Notes: generated by a model not told the origin, from the sequence alone. Positions 9,915 to 19,126 are shown, counted from the first letter of the stretch. The stretch: 45,475 bases of DNA from Guillardia theta CCMP2712 (GCF_000315625.1 NW_005434650.1:229507-274981); one strand, 5' to 3'. Translations and numbers: made by a program.

Positions 9915-10569
9915 TCTGAACTTGCTGGCACAACTGACCGAGGTGAAGGGAATCCTTGTAGTAAAAGGAGACGGCCAACCGCGATATCCCTAAGATTCCT
10001 TGAACGAAGTAGACTATAGCGATGGCCCAGACCTGAACCCGTTCAGCTATCGCCTCCGCCCCATCTGGTTTCTTCCTTCTCGCTCGTCGTTGTCCTCTTC
10101 CTTTTCCTCTCTCCATCTTTCTCTTTCTCATCCCCTCCTCTTCTACTCCCTCCGCTTCTTCTGCCTGCCTCTTCTCCTCTTTCAAACTCACCTCTGCTGT
10201 TGCTTCCACGCCGAAGAACTGAACTCGCCCGCTCTCCGAGAAGGAGATGGGAGGCTTTTGCTGCCTCTCCTCCTGCTGCTGCACCTGACATCGGAGAGTC
10301 TGTCCGCTCCTCCTGTCCCGTCGGCTTCTCGAGCAAGGCAAGGCAGGTCGGCATGTCAAGAAAGACGCCGGGGCGCCACAAGCAGCGGCAGCAGAGGAGA
10401 AGGTGCTGCAGTCCCCGCGAAGGGGGAAGGAGGATCTGCCAGATGAATGGATGAGCAGGAGGTTGGCAGGAGAACAAGTCTGGCAGGACCTGAGAGGAGG
10501 AGATGGAAGGAACGCTGCTGCAGGAGCAGAGAGGAAGACAAGCAGCGGAGCTGACGTGGACCAACCCAT
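7191..10569 (-). CDS. Plastid folate/biopterin transporter (FBT/BT1 family, MFS), 21 exons, 625 aa
   Basis: This is a membrane transporter likely moving folate or pterins across a plastid envelope. Exons: 9939-10569, 9710-9744, 9586-9669, 9388-9452, 9295-9340, 9123-9150, 9004-9081, 8874-8947, 8791-8830, 8681-8727, 8382-8541, 8300-8336, 8209-8242, 8000-8079, 7867-7954, 7781-7825, 7687-7736, 7584-7642, 7416-7467, 7297-7375, 7191-7256 (1878 nt). The N-terminus has a signal peptide ending APAAA-FLPSP, the same plastid signal as the antenna gene. FBT hallmarks follow in order: YFVQGILGISRLAVSFYYKD, VLPWVIKPLYGFISD, GYKRRSYL, LAFSDVLVDALVV, GSLQSLCW, ALFPLI, FFFETNELG, LFAIGDDVILTVLGQ, IAFMPVLVLGANICPPG, GLMTKALHVTEKDF and LLPLPFLNLLP. 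The last exon is acidic (EASEEEAEEAK). The ATG at 10569 is the first in frame. Intron 19 starts with GC. Family assignment is firm; substrate is inferred. Confidence 0.93.
7376..7415 (-). other. GC-AG intron 19 of the folate transporter
   Basis: In gene orientation exon 19 ends GACTTCAG, the intron begins GCAAGC and ends GTCGTACAG (40 nt). The splice joins TEKDF to SNLPLLIVITN in frame, as the FBT family requires between its last loop and last helix. Reading through gives no family-like sequence. Confidence 0.75.
8566..8608. repeat. GGGA tetranucleotide run
   Basis: This is a run of GGGA units in intron 10 (8542-8680) of the folate transporter. No coding meaning. Confidence 0.9.
9478..9565. 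repeat. GAT trinucleotide run in a transporter intron
   Basis: An almost pure GAT array on the + strand (ATC in gene orientation) inside intron 3 (9453-9585) of the folate transporter. It creates long poly-Ile, poly-His and poly-Ser pseudo-frames. Confidence 0.92.
9833..9914. repeat. GGAGCA hexanucleotide array in transporter intron 1
   Basis: A tandem array of AGGAGC units, about a dozen copies, inside intron 1 (9745-9938) of the folate transporter. It translates as Gln-Glu or Pro-Ala repeats, but splicing removes it. Confidence 0.9.
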
Positions 10570-11831
10570 CCCTTGCTCGTGTCCCAAATATCAGTGCTGA
10601 ACTCTCATCAGACCAAGGTCGTCCACTCCCATGAATCTCTGGAGCTCAACAGTCAGGATGGATCATCATGCGATTAGATTGACAGCTTCTCTTCTTTGCT
10701 TGTCATCGACACCCTCACACAAGCACATTCCCTCTGAGCTTGCTCACACACCCGCTTCTATTCCCTGTCTATTGTCATCCTGCACTTCCTTCAATCCCTT
10801 ACGTCTCTCTCCCCCTGTCTTCACGAATCTCGGTTTGCTGCCAACAGTCTCGCATATCTCGCGTCAAACAACAGGTGTCCTCTCTTCTCTGTTCTCTCTT
10901 CTCTCAAGCATGCTGGCTCTCTGTCTTGATTTCTTCTCGCTCTCTACTTCGTGTATGTTTCTTTTCGTTTCCTTTCAATGCCTCTTTCTGCTCAAGTCCC
11001 TGTCTTCTGACGATCACATCAATGTCTTATCATTCATGGATTTGTTTCTTCATGTGCTTCACTTTGCATCAAATTGGAATTTGATTAATGTAAACCTATG
11101 ATTATGCTCCTGAGCATATCCTGCCCCTTCCTGTATCCCCTCATTCCAATATCCTGCTGACATCTCCTGTCCTGTCCTGTCCTGTCCTGTCCTGTCCTGT
11201 CCTGTCCTGTCCTGTCCTGTCCTGTCCTGTCCTGTCTTATCCTCTCCTCTCTCCTGTCCTCTCCTTTCTTATCCTCTCTTCTCTCCTGTCCTCTCCTGTA
11301 ATTGTCCTGTCCTGTCCTCTCCTCTCCTCTCCTCTCCTCTAGTCTCCTGTCCTCTCCTGTCCTCTCCTGTCCTCTCCTCTAGTCTCCTGTCCTCTCCTCT
11401 AGTCTCCTCTCGTCTCCTCTCCTCTCTTCTCGTCTCCTCTCCTCTCCTCTCCTCTCCTCTCCTCTCCTCTCCTCTCCTAAGCGCCTTACATGGCCTCCTC
11501 GAAATGGTCAAACTCGTGGTCAAACATTTTGTACTGATAATACTGTGGCTCGAAACGGTCAAAAACGAACAAGTAACGTACGTAACGACGATGGTTTCGA
11601 ACGTAAAATGCATACACCCACCAATGCGCCATGGAGTTGGAAGAGGAAGATGAGGGGAGAGGAGAAGATGTAGAGGAGAACGAAGGGCACAGAGGGGTCA
11701 GTGCATGTACAGGTAAAATGCCAGCAATAGACAGTTGTTGATACATGAAGAGATGAGAGCAGAAGACTATTCGTATCCACAACGATCTGACACCAGGCTC
11801 GTTTCCTACCAGCAGGCATTTTCCATGGAGC
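10570..11831. promoter_or_regulatory. Divergent promoter gap, pyrimidine-rich, with microsatellites
   Basis: This lies between the starts of the folate transporter (-) and the FHA/G-patch gene (+). The part 10640-11100 is T/C-rich with a weak open frame of Ser/Leu/Cys-rich, protein-unlike composition. The part 11166-11478 is a repeat block. The part 11490-11831 is non-repetitive and is probably the proximal upstream region of the + strand gene. Unlike most other intergenic gaps here, it has no TACCC island. Confidence 0.5.
11166..11235. repeat. CCTGT pentanucleotide array, 14 copies
   Basis: Fourteen perfect CCTGT units (70 nt), followed to 11478 by degenerate CTCCT/CCTGT/CTAGT pyrimidine repeats. 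It lies in the divergent gap upstream of the FHA/G-patch gene. Confidence 0.95.
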
Positions 11832-13631
11832 ATGGAGATACATGAGTATCAGCATAACCAAGCCGCTCTTGACAGCGCATCTCCTGACAAGGATGAAGAG
11901 AGCGTTCCTCTTATGCATGGCGACTGGACGTGGAACGGTAGTGCCCCATTGTTCGCTTCCAAAACCTTGTGAGCGGGTCTCAGCGGAAGCTCATGAACAT
12001 GCAGGAGAGTGTTGGGTCAAGGCGGACGGACACGCATATGACCCCGTGCTGAAGCGACTCTTCAAGGATGGAGTCCTGGTGTTCCAGGAGGACTGCGAGG
12101 AACATGGTGCGGAAGGAGGACACGAGCTGGAGGGCTCCGCTCATCGGGAGGGAGAGCATGAGGCTTGCGATGCCGTCACGTACGGTGATTGGATCTGGGA
12201 TGGTGCAGATGAGCGTCTGTGAGGCTGTAGGTACTGACGGTAGCGGCAGGCGAGATGTGGGTGACGGCAGACGGGTTCTCCTACCATCCGCTGCTGCAGC
12301 AGCTGTTCAAGCACGGAGAGCGAGTCATGCACGAAAGCTGCGAGGACAGCGAGAGGTTGCGACATCATCTGCTCGCTCAGGATTATGTGGCCAACTACGG
12401 GACTGAGAGGAGCGTCGAGATCGGAAAAGAGGAGGAGGAGAGAAAGGCGCAGGGGGAACGAGTGACCTTGAACGAGGCGGAGGAGGAGCGGGGGGTTGAT
12501 AGAGAGCAGGTCATGGAAGGGGAAGATGCGAGCGAACAACTTGCGGGTGCTAGCGGGGAGGGAGCAAAGGAGGAGGAGGAAGGGGCGAGCAGAAAAATCA
12601 AGAGGTACCATGTGGTGGGAACAAGTGGAGGGACTTTAGGGAGGAGCAAGGTAACGTGATCTTACTTGTGCGAGGAAGGAGAATGAAAGAGCCTGCAGGA
12701 GAGCACGGTCTTTGTGCCGAGGTCCAAATTGAGCAGGACGCATGCAAGGATCGTCTGGACCTGCGAGGACAGTAGCTTCGTCCTGCTGGATTGTAACAGC
12801 CGACGAGGCACTTTCTGCGATGGGAGGCGAGCAGGGAGTGAGGAAGGAGTGAAGCTCAGGAGAGGTTCGATCTTCTGCCTGGGGCAGCTCGTCAGCTTCC
12901 GAGTGAAGAGGATCGAGAGAAAAGAAACAGGAGAAGAGATCCACTTCGAGGAGATCAAATTCAAGGAGCAACATGCCATAGAAGCTCCTTCCCGCCCCGT
13001 CGCCCCTCCCCGAGTCTACAGAGACAGAGCGGCAGAACGGCGCTGCCTCTACAACTCGCTCGAGAGTCAAGCAACCCGTCAGGTCACTTCTTCCTACTCC
13101 CTCTGCCGCCCCTTCACTTTGGCTCCCTCTCCTCCTCTTCTGTCGCTCTGCTGCATTGTCCTGAGCTGCCTGCAGAAATATTCTGAGCTGCAGCGCGAGC
13201 AAGCGGCGCGAGAAGAGGAGTTCTTCAGCCGACAGGACCGTCTCACTGCTGTAGCCCAGAGCTTGGTAGAGAGCGGCAGAGCGACAGGTGTGAGATCTGA
13301 GAGGAGGAGAGGGGGAGAGGAGGGACCATGGGGAATTGAAGGGTTGCAAGGCCTCAGGGAGACGTTCCCTGACATTTTGACAGCATGCAAGAGCAAATGC
13401 GAATCAACGAGCGAGGAGGAGGAGGAGGAGGAGGACCCCGAGTGGCTGCAGCGGGGGAGGAAAATGCTGGAGAAGATGGGGTGGGAGCATGGCAAGGGGC
13501 TGGGCAAGCACAAGCAGGTGAAGCTGCGGTATGTTGCTCGCTTCCTCTTCCTGAACTCATCCCAGGGAATCTCCGCTCCCATCATCCCTTCATCTACTCT
13601 CGGCAAGAGCGGCATAGGAGCAGACAGGTAG
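11832..13631 (+). CDS. FHA and G-patch protein (AGGF1-like), 7 exons, 475 aa
   Basis: This is a nuclear RNA-processing or signalling protein by domain content. Exons: 11832-11937, 11984-12202, 12244-12650, 12699-13082, 13176-13287, 13384-13517, 13566-13631 (1428 nt). Residues about 29-77 and 102-145 are two copies of one unit with the pattern GDW-x-W ... AGE-x-WV-x-ADG-x-x-Y-x-P-x-L-x-x-LFK-x-G ... CE. An acidic Glu-rich linker follows. The FHA domain (about 225-320) shows GRS, VPRSKLSRTHARI and LLDCNSRRGTFCDG, the usual Gly-Arg-Ser ... Ser-Arg-x-His ... Asn-Gly-type core. A coiled segment precedes the G-patch near 435-458 (MLEKMGWEHGKGLGKHKQG). FHA plus G-patch is the layout of AGGF1; the N-terminal repeat is not the OCRE repeat I would expect there. 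The start is the first in-frame ATG; an upstream exon is possible. The stop is 17 nt from the stop of the helicase gene. Confidence 0.85.
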
Positions 13632-13648
13632 CGTAGGAGCGGACGGGT

Positions 13649-16600
13649 TCACTTGTAAAGCTTCGAGAAGAATTTGGAGGAGAACTTGTGCTCGAGGAAG
13701 GTGACGGCTAGCAGGACCGCATCCTCACTCGGCGCGCAGCCCTGGAGGGCCTTGACGAGGGAGGCGAGGATGAGCTGCAGCTGCCGCAGCCCCTGCCAGG
13801 CTTCCCCGCTGCTCACTCCCGTCTCCCTGCAGACCTGCACGAGGCTCTCGGAGTTGTAGAAGTCCAGCACGAAGCTGCTCAGCGTCTTCTTCCTGCCCCG
13901 ACTCTCTTCCTGCAGCACTGGGCTCAAGTTCCCGTGCAGCCCCAGCTGAGGGTCAGCAGAGGAGATCAGCTCCTGGTAGTTGCTGAAGGAGCGCTTCGCT
14001 GCCCCCGACAGAGCGCAGAAGGAGGAGCGGATTGTCCAGCCCTCCTCTCCTCCTCCGCTCAAGCTCGCGACCACCTCGCTGCTCGGGTCCTGCTCGGACC
14101 TGCTGGTCGGGTACGAGACCCCAGAGAGAGGAAGCGAAGCCTCGGCCGGCACCCCTCGCGTTCGAGCAGCAGCTTCAGCTGCAGCGACTGCAGTGAGGAG
14201 CGACATGCTGTTGTAGCGGAGGAGGAGGTCTTGGCAGCGCTGGGAAAGAGGAGGAAGCACCACGGTACCCTTGGCCTTGCTGAGAAGCTCCTGGTCCAAG
14301 GCGCGGGACTGATGGATGGGATGGCGGACGAAGAAGAAGGAGAGGAGGAGGAGGAGGTCCCTCGCCACCGCATCCATGTTGCGCTCCGCCGATATCTGGC
14401 AGATCTCATGCATGACGCCGTTCTGAGAACAAGTGAGGAAGAGAAGGGAAAGGGGAAGGGAGAGGGAGAGGGGGAGGGGGAGGGGGAGCAGTAGCAGTAG
14501 GGAGGGGGCAGGAGGTACCTGAAGGAGCCAGAGGAAGGCGAGGTTGGAGGGCTCGAGGAAGTGAAGATGTTGTGCGAGGGAGGCGAGGGGCTGAGGCTCT
14601 CCTCGCTCGTCCACCAGCCCCATACGCATCAGCAGCTCGATGGCAAATTTGGCGTGCACCGGGAGGATCCGCTTGACGGCCGGCGACTCGACAGAGCAGT
14701 GGGGGAGGAGGAGGCAGCGAGTGATGGAGCTGCGAGCCGCCTGCTCTACGCTTCGGCTGACCCCGCGGACGTTGGGGACGCGCGAGAGGTAGGTGAGGAA
14801 GCGGAGGAGGAGGGAGGAGGAGAGGGAGTAGCGGGGCTGCAGGCGAGGGACTGGAGCGACGATGAGGCGGTGGAGCTTGTGGCGAGGGACGTCGAAGAAG
14901 ATGACGTGGCCGAGCACGTCGAGCCCTCGCCTGCCTGCCCTCCCGCTCATCTGCTGGTACTGGATGGCGTTGAGGGCCACGTGGTCGCCCGCGAAGACGA
15001 CGGAGCGGCAGGGCATGTTGATGCCGAAGGCGAGGGTCTCGGTGGCGACGACGAGGCGGAGGAAGCCGGAGCGGAAGAGCATCTCGACGGCCATACGGTA
15101 CTTGTTCTGCAGGCCCGAGTGATGGATGCCGATGCCGCGCCGGAGGATCTGAATGAGCGGGTGAGACTCCCCCATGCTCTTCCTCGCGCTCTCTGTGATC
15201 CTCTCAAAGTCGTACGCGCTGCTGCGACCCTCCTGCACGAAGGTGAACTGAGACTTGAAGACAGCCTCGTCCATGTTGCTCGTGTCGAACCTGTCCTCCC
15301 CCATCTCTGCCAGCTCCTGGAGCATCTCCTCCTCCTTCTTCTCTGAGATCACCTTGTCTCTCATCCTCTTGTGCATCTTCTCCTTCTGCTCCCGCGTCTT
15401 GTCGAAGTTCTTGAGCGTCTTCGCGTGTTCCGTTCGCGCTGCTTCCTCCGCGCTCTTGAGGATCTCGTTGAAGCCCAGCGCGATCCTCTCGCACATTCCT
15501 CGCTCGAAGTTGAAAATCACCGCGGGCAGGCGATCCTGCTTGTGCAGCACCGAGCACAACTTGAAGAGGCGCTTCACAAAGTCCTTGCGCCCCCCCTTGC
15601 TCGTGCTCTCTTCCTCCTGCTCCTGCTCCTCCTTCCTCTCCACCAGCTTGTTCCCCAGGGCTCTCAGCACCCGGATCGCTTCCTCTTGCCAACCGTTTCG
15701 GACCCACAGCAGGAATTCTTCCTTCACCGCCTGCTCATACGCCACCGCCTGCGGCTTCATCACGAACTGCATGTTGTCCTGGAAGAAGGCCTGAGGGTCC
15801 AACTTCCCCACTGCCTCCGCGCGACTTGCGATGGCGTCCTGCTCCTTGGCTCTCCTCACCTCCGCCTGCATCTTCTCGTACAGCAGCAGCGAGTCTCTCG
15901 GCTCGAACTTGAGGTTCGCCGGGATCGTCGCCGCCTGCAGCTGCGCGCTTGTGAAGCTGGCGAGGGGATGGAGCGAGTCCAGGTACTCCGAGCACTCGAT
16001 CTTGGACGAGGAGTGATCCACACGAGGACGCGTATGCAGCCTTGCCCACCGCACGAGCTCCTCCGCCTTCACCTCCTGCTCCTCCTCCTGCTCCTCCTCT
16101 TCATCCTCCACAAAGACGTGCCTTCTCAGGTCCACCCATCGCTCGTGGTGCTGCACGAGCTTGACAGTGTACGACTCTCTTTCCTCCCCCCCGTCCACCA
16201 GCCGCTGCAAGTTCTTCACGGCCTGCAGCCAGCTCACAAACTGCTCGGGCTCTCCGACGGTGGCGCTGAGGGCGAGGAAGGGAGCGTTGGCAAAGAGAAG
16301 GATCCTCTCCCACAACCTGCCCTCCTCCGAGCTCGAGATGCAGTGAACCTCGTCGAGGATCACGTAGCGGATCCTCTGGGCCCACGAGGCATTGTCGGGG
16401 TCCATCAGCAGCGCCTCGAAGCACTCGGGGACGGTGACGAGAATGCGGCAGGAGAGGGCGCGATGGCGGTAGGAGTCAGTGAAGATGCCGAAGGCGGAGT
16501 GGAAGGAGCCGTAGACCTGCGCGGCGATCTGGTTGATGAGAGCCTTGGTGGGAGCGACGAAGACGAGGATGCCGTCCTTGTACCGGCTGTCCCGCATGAT

Positions 16601-19126
16601 CTTCTCCATACAGTAGTAGGAGATGAACGTCTTGCCCGACGACGTCGGCGCGCAGACCAGCGCGGAGTCTCTGCTGTCAACCACGTCCAGGAGCTCGCGC
16701 TGCCAGTCGTCCGGGGTGAAGGTGACGATCCTCGGGTCCTTCACCTTGGGCGGCGGGCGAGGAAGCAGGTGGCCCATGTGCTCTAGCTGGAAGTGAGGTG
16801 AGCTCTTGCTGAAGACGCTCAGCTTGTTCCGCTGAAACCTCATCAGCTCCTTCACCTCCTCGTCCAGCGCCTCTCGCGCCTCCTTGTCCCCCGCGTCCAC
16901 CAGCCACTCGGAGACCTTGGCTGCCGCATCCGTGAAGCCCAGTTGGATCATCGTCCGCAGGACCTCCACCCTCGCCTCCTCCGCCGGCTCCCACTTGACC
17001 TCCTTCAGCGCCTGCACGTGCACAGTGATGATCGAGTAGACCATCTCCATTGTCAAGATTGCGAACTTCATGTTCTCCCGATGCCCCTCCCTGTCCTCCT
17101 GCCACGCGCTCTTGCACTCCCGCAGCCGCTCGAGCGCCACCTGCATGGCGAGCTTCGGCTGTTGGGCGCTGATGCAGCGACGGGAGAAGTCGTCGAGGTC
17201 TTTGATCTTGGCGACGGCGTTGGAGGAAGACTTGATCGAGTTCTGCAGCTCTCGCCACTCGCCCTCCAGCTTGTTCTCCGTGCCCTTGGCCTTCTTCGCC
17301 TGGATGTCAAGGAGCATCTGCTCCTTCTTCGACAGCTTCTTCTCCTTGGGCTTCTTCTCCTTTCCCTTTCCCTTCCCCTTCTCTTCCACCTCTGCCTCTT
17401 CGCCCCTCTCCTCCGAGCTCGCATGCGACCTTGGTGTTGACTTGGGCGTGTCTGAGTTGCTCGAGATAGCCGTCGCCCCTAGCACGGTCGTCCCAGAGAG
17501 CGAGGCCGCGTACTCGTGCAGGTGGCGGAAGTACATCTGGCTCTGCCTCGCCTTCCAACGCAGCTGCCTCCTCTTCTCCCACTCGCTCATCGATCGGCTC
17601 GAGGGCTCCAGGGAGGCTGACTGGTCCCTGCTGTGCGTCCACAGGAAGCTGGGGAAGTTCGCGTCGAGCTTCCATCCCATCTTCTCCAGGAACGAGGAGC
17701 CGGAGGGCATCGCTCCCTCCTCGCTCAGCTTCAGGTCAGCATCCTCCACCCCACTCTCCTTGAGGAACGAGTGCAAGAGCGAGTCCCGTGCGACCGGGAG
17801 AGGCTCCAGAGTTTCTTGCATCCCCTCGACTCTCCTCTCAGCACACCCGCTGACGGCCAGAGGAAGGAAACTGCCGGCGATTTCCGTCCCTTCAGCAACG
17901 CAGCTCCACATCAGGGCAAGGAGGTCAAGGTCTTGTTGCGACAGGAGCTTCTGGTCGCATCGGCTGGAAAGACTGTGCAAGAGAAGGCCGTCAGCGAAGT
18001 CAGTGAGAGAGCTTTGAATGCTCTTCTCCTCCACTAACTTCAGCCCTGAGGTCAACCAGGTCGAGTCCACCACATTCTCTAAGATCTCATCTTGGATTCT
18101 CTTCAACACATCACAGAATTCCCCACTCCCTTCGCACCCACACAGCCGCGCGCGCTCGCAGAGGGTGAAGGAGCCTGTCTCGAGCAAGTAGATGTGCTGG
18201 ATGAACAGCTTGACGGCCTGGACGCTCTTGCTGCACGTCTGATGCTTCGCAGCGACGATGGAGCAGGACCAGAGGCATGCCGCCAGTCGCAGACTCTTGT
18301 CGACTTTGCTGAACAGCTGCACGACGATAGGGCGTTGAAGAAACTCAAGTAGGCTCGACTCGTCCGAGCTGGGCGAGCGGGGGAGCTGAGGCTTGCCGAT
18401 GAAGGAGGACTCACCAAGGGCTGACGATCTGCCGGGGGACGAGAGGTAGAAGGCTTTGACCTCTCTATCTAGCAGCTCCATGCCTTCCAGGAAGAAGAGG
18501 TTGTAACCAGAAAAGAAACAATCGAGAGCAAGGGCCTGGAAGGGGCTCCCATCGGAGACCGCGATGGTGGCGGGTTTAAACTCAGAGCAGAAGGTCTTCC
18601 ACTCTTCGCAGGCAGGAGACTCGAAGTTCTCTGTCTCGAACCCCCTCCCCCTCATCCTCTCCAGGTGCCTCCTCATCAGATCTCGCGCTATCCGCCGCGA
18701 GCCCTGCCACACGGCCGCGTGCGAGTCGAAGAACACCACCGCAAAGTTGGACCCCCGGCCCACCAGCTGAGAGAGGAGCAGCTCGAGCAGGTAGGTCACT
18801 TGCAGCAGCTGACCCCCCCACCCCCATGCGAGGCTCTCGTCCTCGAAGATGTAGGACATCAACGAGTCGCCCTCGATAATGAACCGCTCGATCTCCCCGA
18901 AGTCAGAGAGGACAGTGATGAAGTGAGGGCGCAAGGAGCTGTAGCTTCCTCTCGAAGACAAGAGCTCGCCCTCGGTTGCTAACTCAGGCTCCTTCATCGA
19001 CTCGGCGTCCCCGAAATCTTCTTCGCCCACCACTGAGCTCGATGGCGTCATGGTGACCAGCGCTGAAAGCTCCGAGGATTCATCGTCCAAGGCTTCGAAG
19101 TCAAAGTTTTCACCGTCTTCTGCCAT
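13649..19126 (-). CDS. DDX60: DDX60-type superfamily 2 DExH helicase, about 1793-1825 aa
   Basis: This is a Ski2-like cytoplasmic RNA helicase of the DDX60 family, which in animals supports antiviral RNA sensing and decay. One open frame of 1825 codons starts at the ATG at 19126. The N-terminus (about residues 55-220) has the PIN-like region typical of DDX60 (FIIEGDSLM, FAVVFFDSHA, IAVSDGSP). The helicase core has the Q/entry region DDWQRELLDVV, Walker A APTSSGKT near residue 824, FVAPTKALINQ, ILVTVPECFEALL, DEVH near 925 with LSAT following, then GIGIHHSGL, LVVATETLAFGINMP and YQQMSGRAGRRG near 1391. A C-terminal winged-helix and helical region completes the family layout. All catalytic motifs are intact. 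A 96-nt in-frame segment (14423-14518) looks like an intron without a stop. A Lys/Glu-rich stretch near 570-600 is low complexity. Human DDX60 is about 1700 aa, so this is full length. Confidence 0.93.
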   Translation of the reverse strand: MAEDGENFDFEALDDESSELSALVTMTPSSSVVGEEDFGDAESMKEPELATEGELLSSRGSYSSLRPHFITVLSDFGEIERFIIEGDSLMSYIFEDESLAWGWGGQLLQVTYLLELLLSQLVGRGSNFAVVFFDSHAAVWQGSRRIARDLMRRHLERMRGRGFETENFESPACEEWKTFCSEFKPATIAVSDGSPFQALALDCFFSGYNLFFLEGMELLDREVKAFYLSSPGRSSALGESSFIGKPQLPRSPSSDESSLLEFLQRPIVVQLFSKVDKSLRLAACLWSCSIVAAKHQTCSKSVQAVKLFIQHIYLLETGSFTLCERARLCGCEGSGEFCDVLKRIQDEILENVVDSTWLTSGLKLVEEKSIQSSLTDFADGLLLHSLSSRCDQKLLSQQDLDLLALMWSCVAEGTEIAGSFLPLAVSGCAERRVEGMQETLEPLPVARDSLLHSFLKESGVEDADLKLSEEGAMPSGSSFLEKMGWKLDANFPSFLWTHSRDQSASLEPSSRSMSEWEKRRQLRWKARQSQMYFRHLHEYAASLSGTTVLGATAISSNSDTPKSTPRSHASSEERGEEAEVEEKGKGKGKEKKPKEKKLSKKEQMLLDIQAKKAKGTENKLEGEWRELQNSIKSSSNAVAKIKDLDDFSRRCISAQQPKLAMQVALERLRECKSAWQEDREGHRENMKFAILTMEMVYSIITVHVQALKEVKWEPAEEARVEVLRTMIQLGFTDAAAKVSEWLVDAGDKEAREALDEEVKELMRFQRNKLSVFSKSSPHFQLEHMGHLLPRPPPKVKDPRIVTFTPDDWQRELLDVVDSRDSALVCAPTSSGKTFISYYCMEKIMRDSRYKDGILVFVAPTKALINQIAAQVYGSFHSAFGIFTDSYRHRALSCRILVTVPECFEALLMDPDNASWAQRIRYVILDEVHCISSSEEGRLWERILLFANAPFLALSATVGEPEQFVSWLQAVKNLQRLVDGGEERESYTVKLVQHHERWVDLRRHVFVEDEEEEQEEEQEVKAEELVRWARLHTRPRVDHSSSKIECSEYLDSLHPLASFTSAQLQAATIPANLKFEPRDSLLLYEKMQAEVRRAKEQDAIASRAEAVGKLDPQAFFQDNMQFVMKPQAVAYEQAVKEEFLLWVRNGWQEEAIRVLRALGNKLVERKEEQEQEEESTSKGGRKDFVKRLFKLCSVLHKQDRLPAVIFNFERGMCERIALGFNEILKSAEEAARTEHAKTLKNFDKTREQKEKMHKRMRDKVISEKKEEEMLQELAEMGEDRFDTSNMDEAVFKSQFTFVQEGRSSAYDFERITESARKSMGESHPLIQILRRGIGIHHSGLQNKYRMAVEMLFRSGFLRLVVATETLAFGINMPCRSVVFAGDHVALNAIQYQQMSGRAGRRGLDVLGHVIFFDVPRHKLHRLIVAPVPRLQPRYSLSSSLLLRFLTYLSRVPNVRGVSRSVEQAARSSITRCLLLPHCSVESPAVKRILPVHAKFAIELLMRMGLVDERGEPQPLASLAQHLHFLEPSNLAFLWLLQVPPAPSLLLLLPLPLPLSLSLPLSLLFLTCSQNGVMHEICQISAERNMDAVARDLLLLLSFFFVRHPIHQSRALDQELLSKAKGTVVLPPLSQRCQDLLLRYNSMSLLTAVAAAEAAARTRGVPAEASLPLSGVSYPTSRSEQDPSSEVVASLSGGGEEGWTIRSSFCALSGAAKRSFSNYQELISSADPQLGLHGNLSPVLQEESRGRKKTLSSFVLDFYNSESLVQVCRETGVSSGEAWQGLRQLQLILASLVKALQGCAPSEDAVLLAVTFLEHKFSSKFFSKLYK
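14423..14518 (-). other. Probable stop-free 96-nt intron in the helicase gene
   Basis: In gene orientation the sequence after LWLLQ begins GTACCT, is a run of CCCCCT/CCCTCT pyrimidines, and ends GTTCTCAG before NGVMHEICQ. It is exactly 32 codons long and encodes only Pro/Leu/Ser, unlike the family. Splicing would give 1793 aa; retention would insert a 32-residue proline/leucine loop. Confidence 0.7.

Noticed and set aside
10631-11101. 156-codon + strand frame in the gap before the FHA/G-patch gene
   Set aside because: The Ser/Leu/Cys-rich composition simply reflects T/C-rich DNA. A second overlapping frame of the same kind exists, and there is no domain or splice support.
14561-15346. 261-codon + strand open frame opposite the helicase
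   Set aside because: Same reason: antisense shadow of conserved - strand motifs, including the SGRAGRRG box.
15371-16786. 471-codon + strand open frame opposite the helicase
   Set aside because: It is the mirror of the DDX60 coding frame in GC-rich sequence. Its Leu/His/Arg/Val-rich composition has no domain, while the opposite strand encodes conserved helicase motifs.
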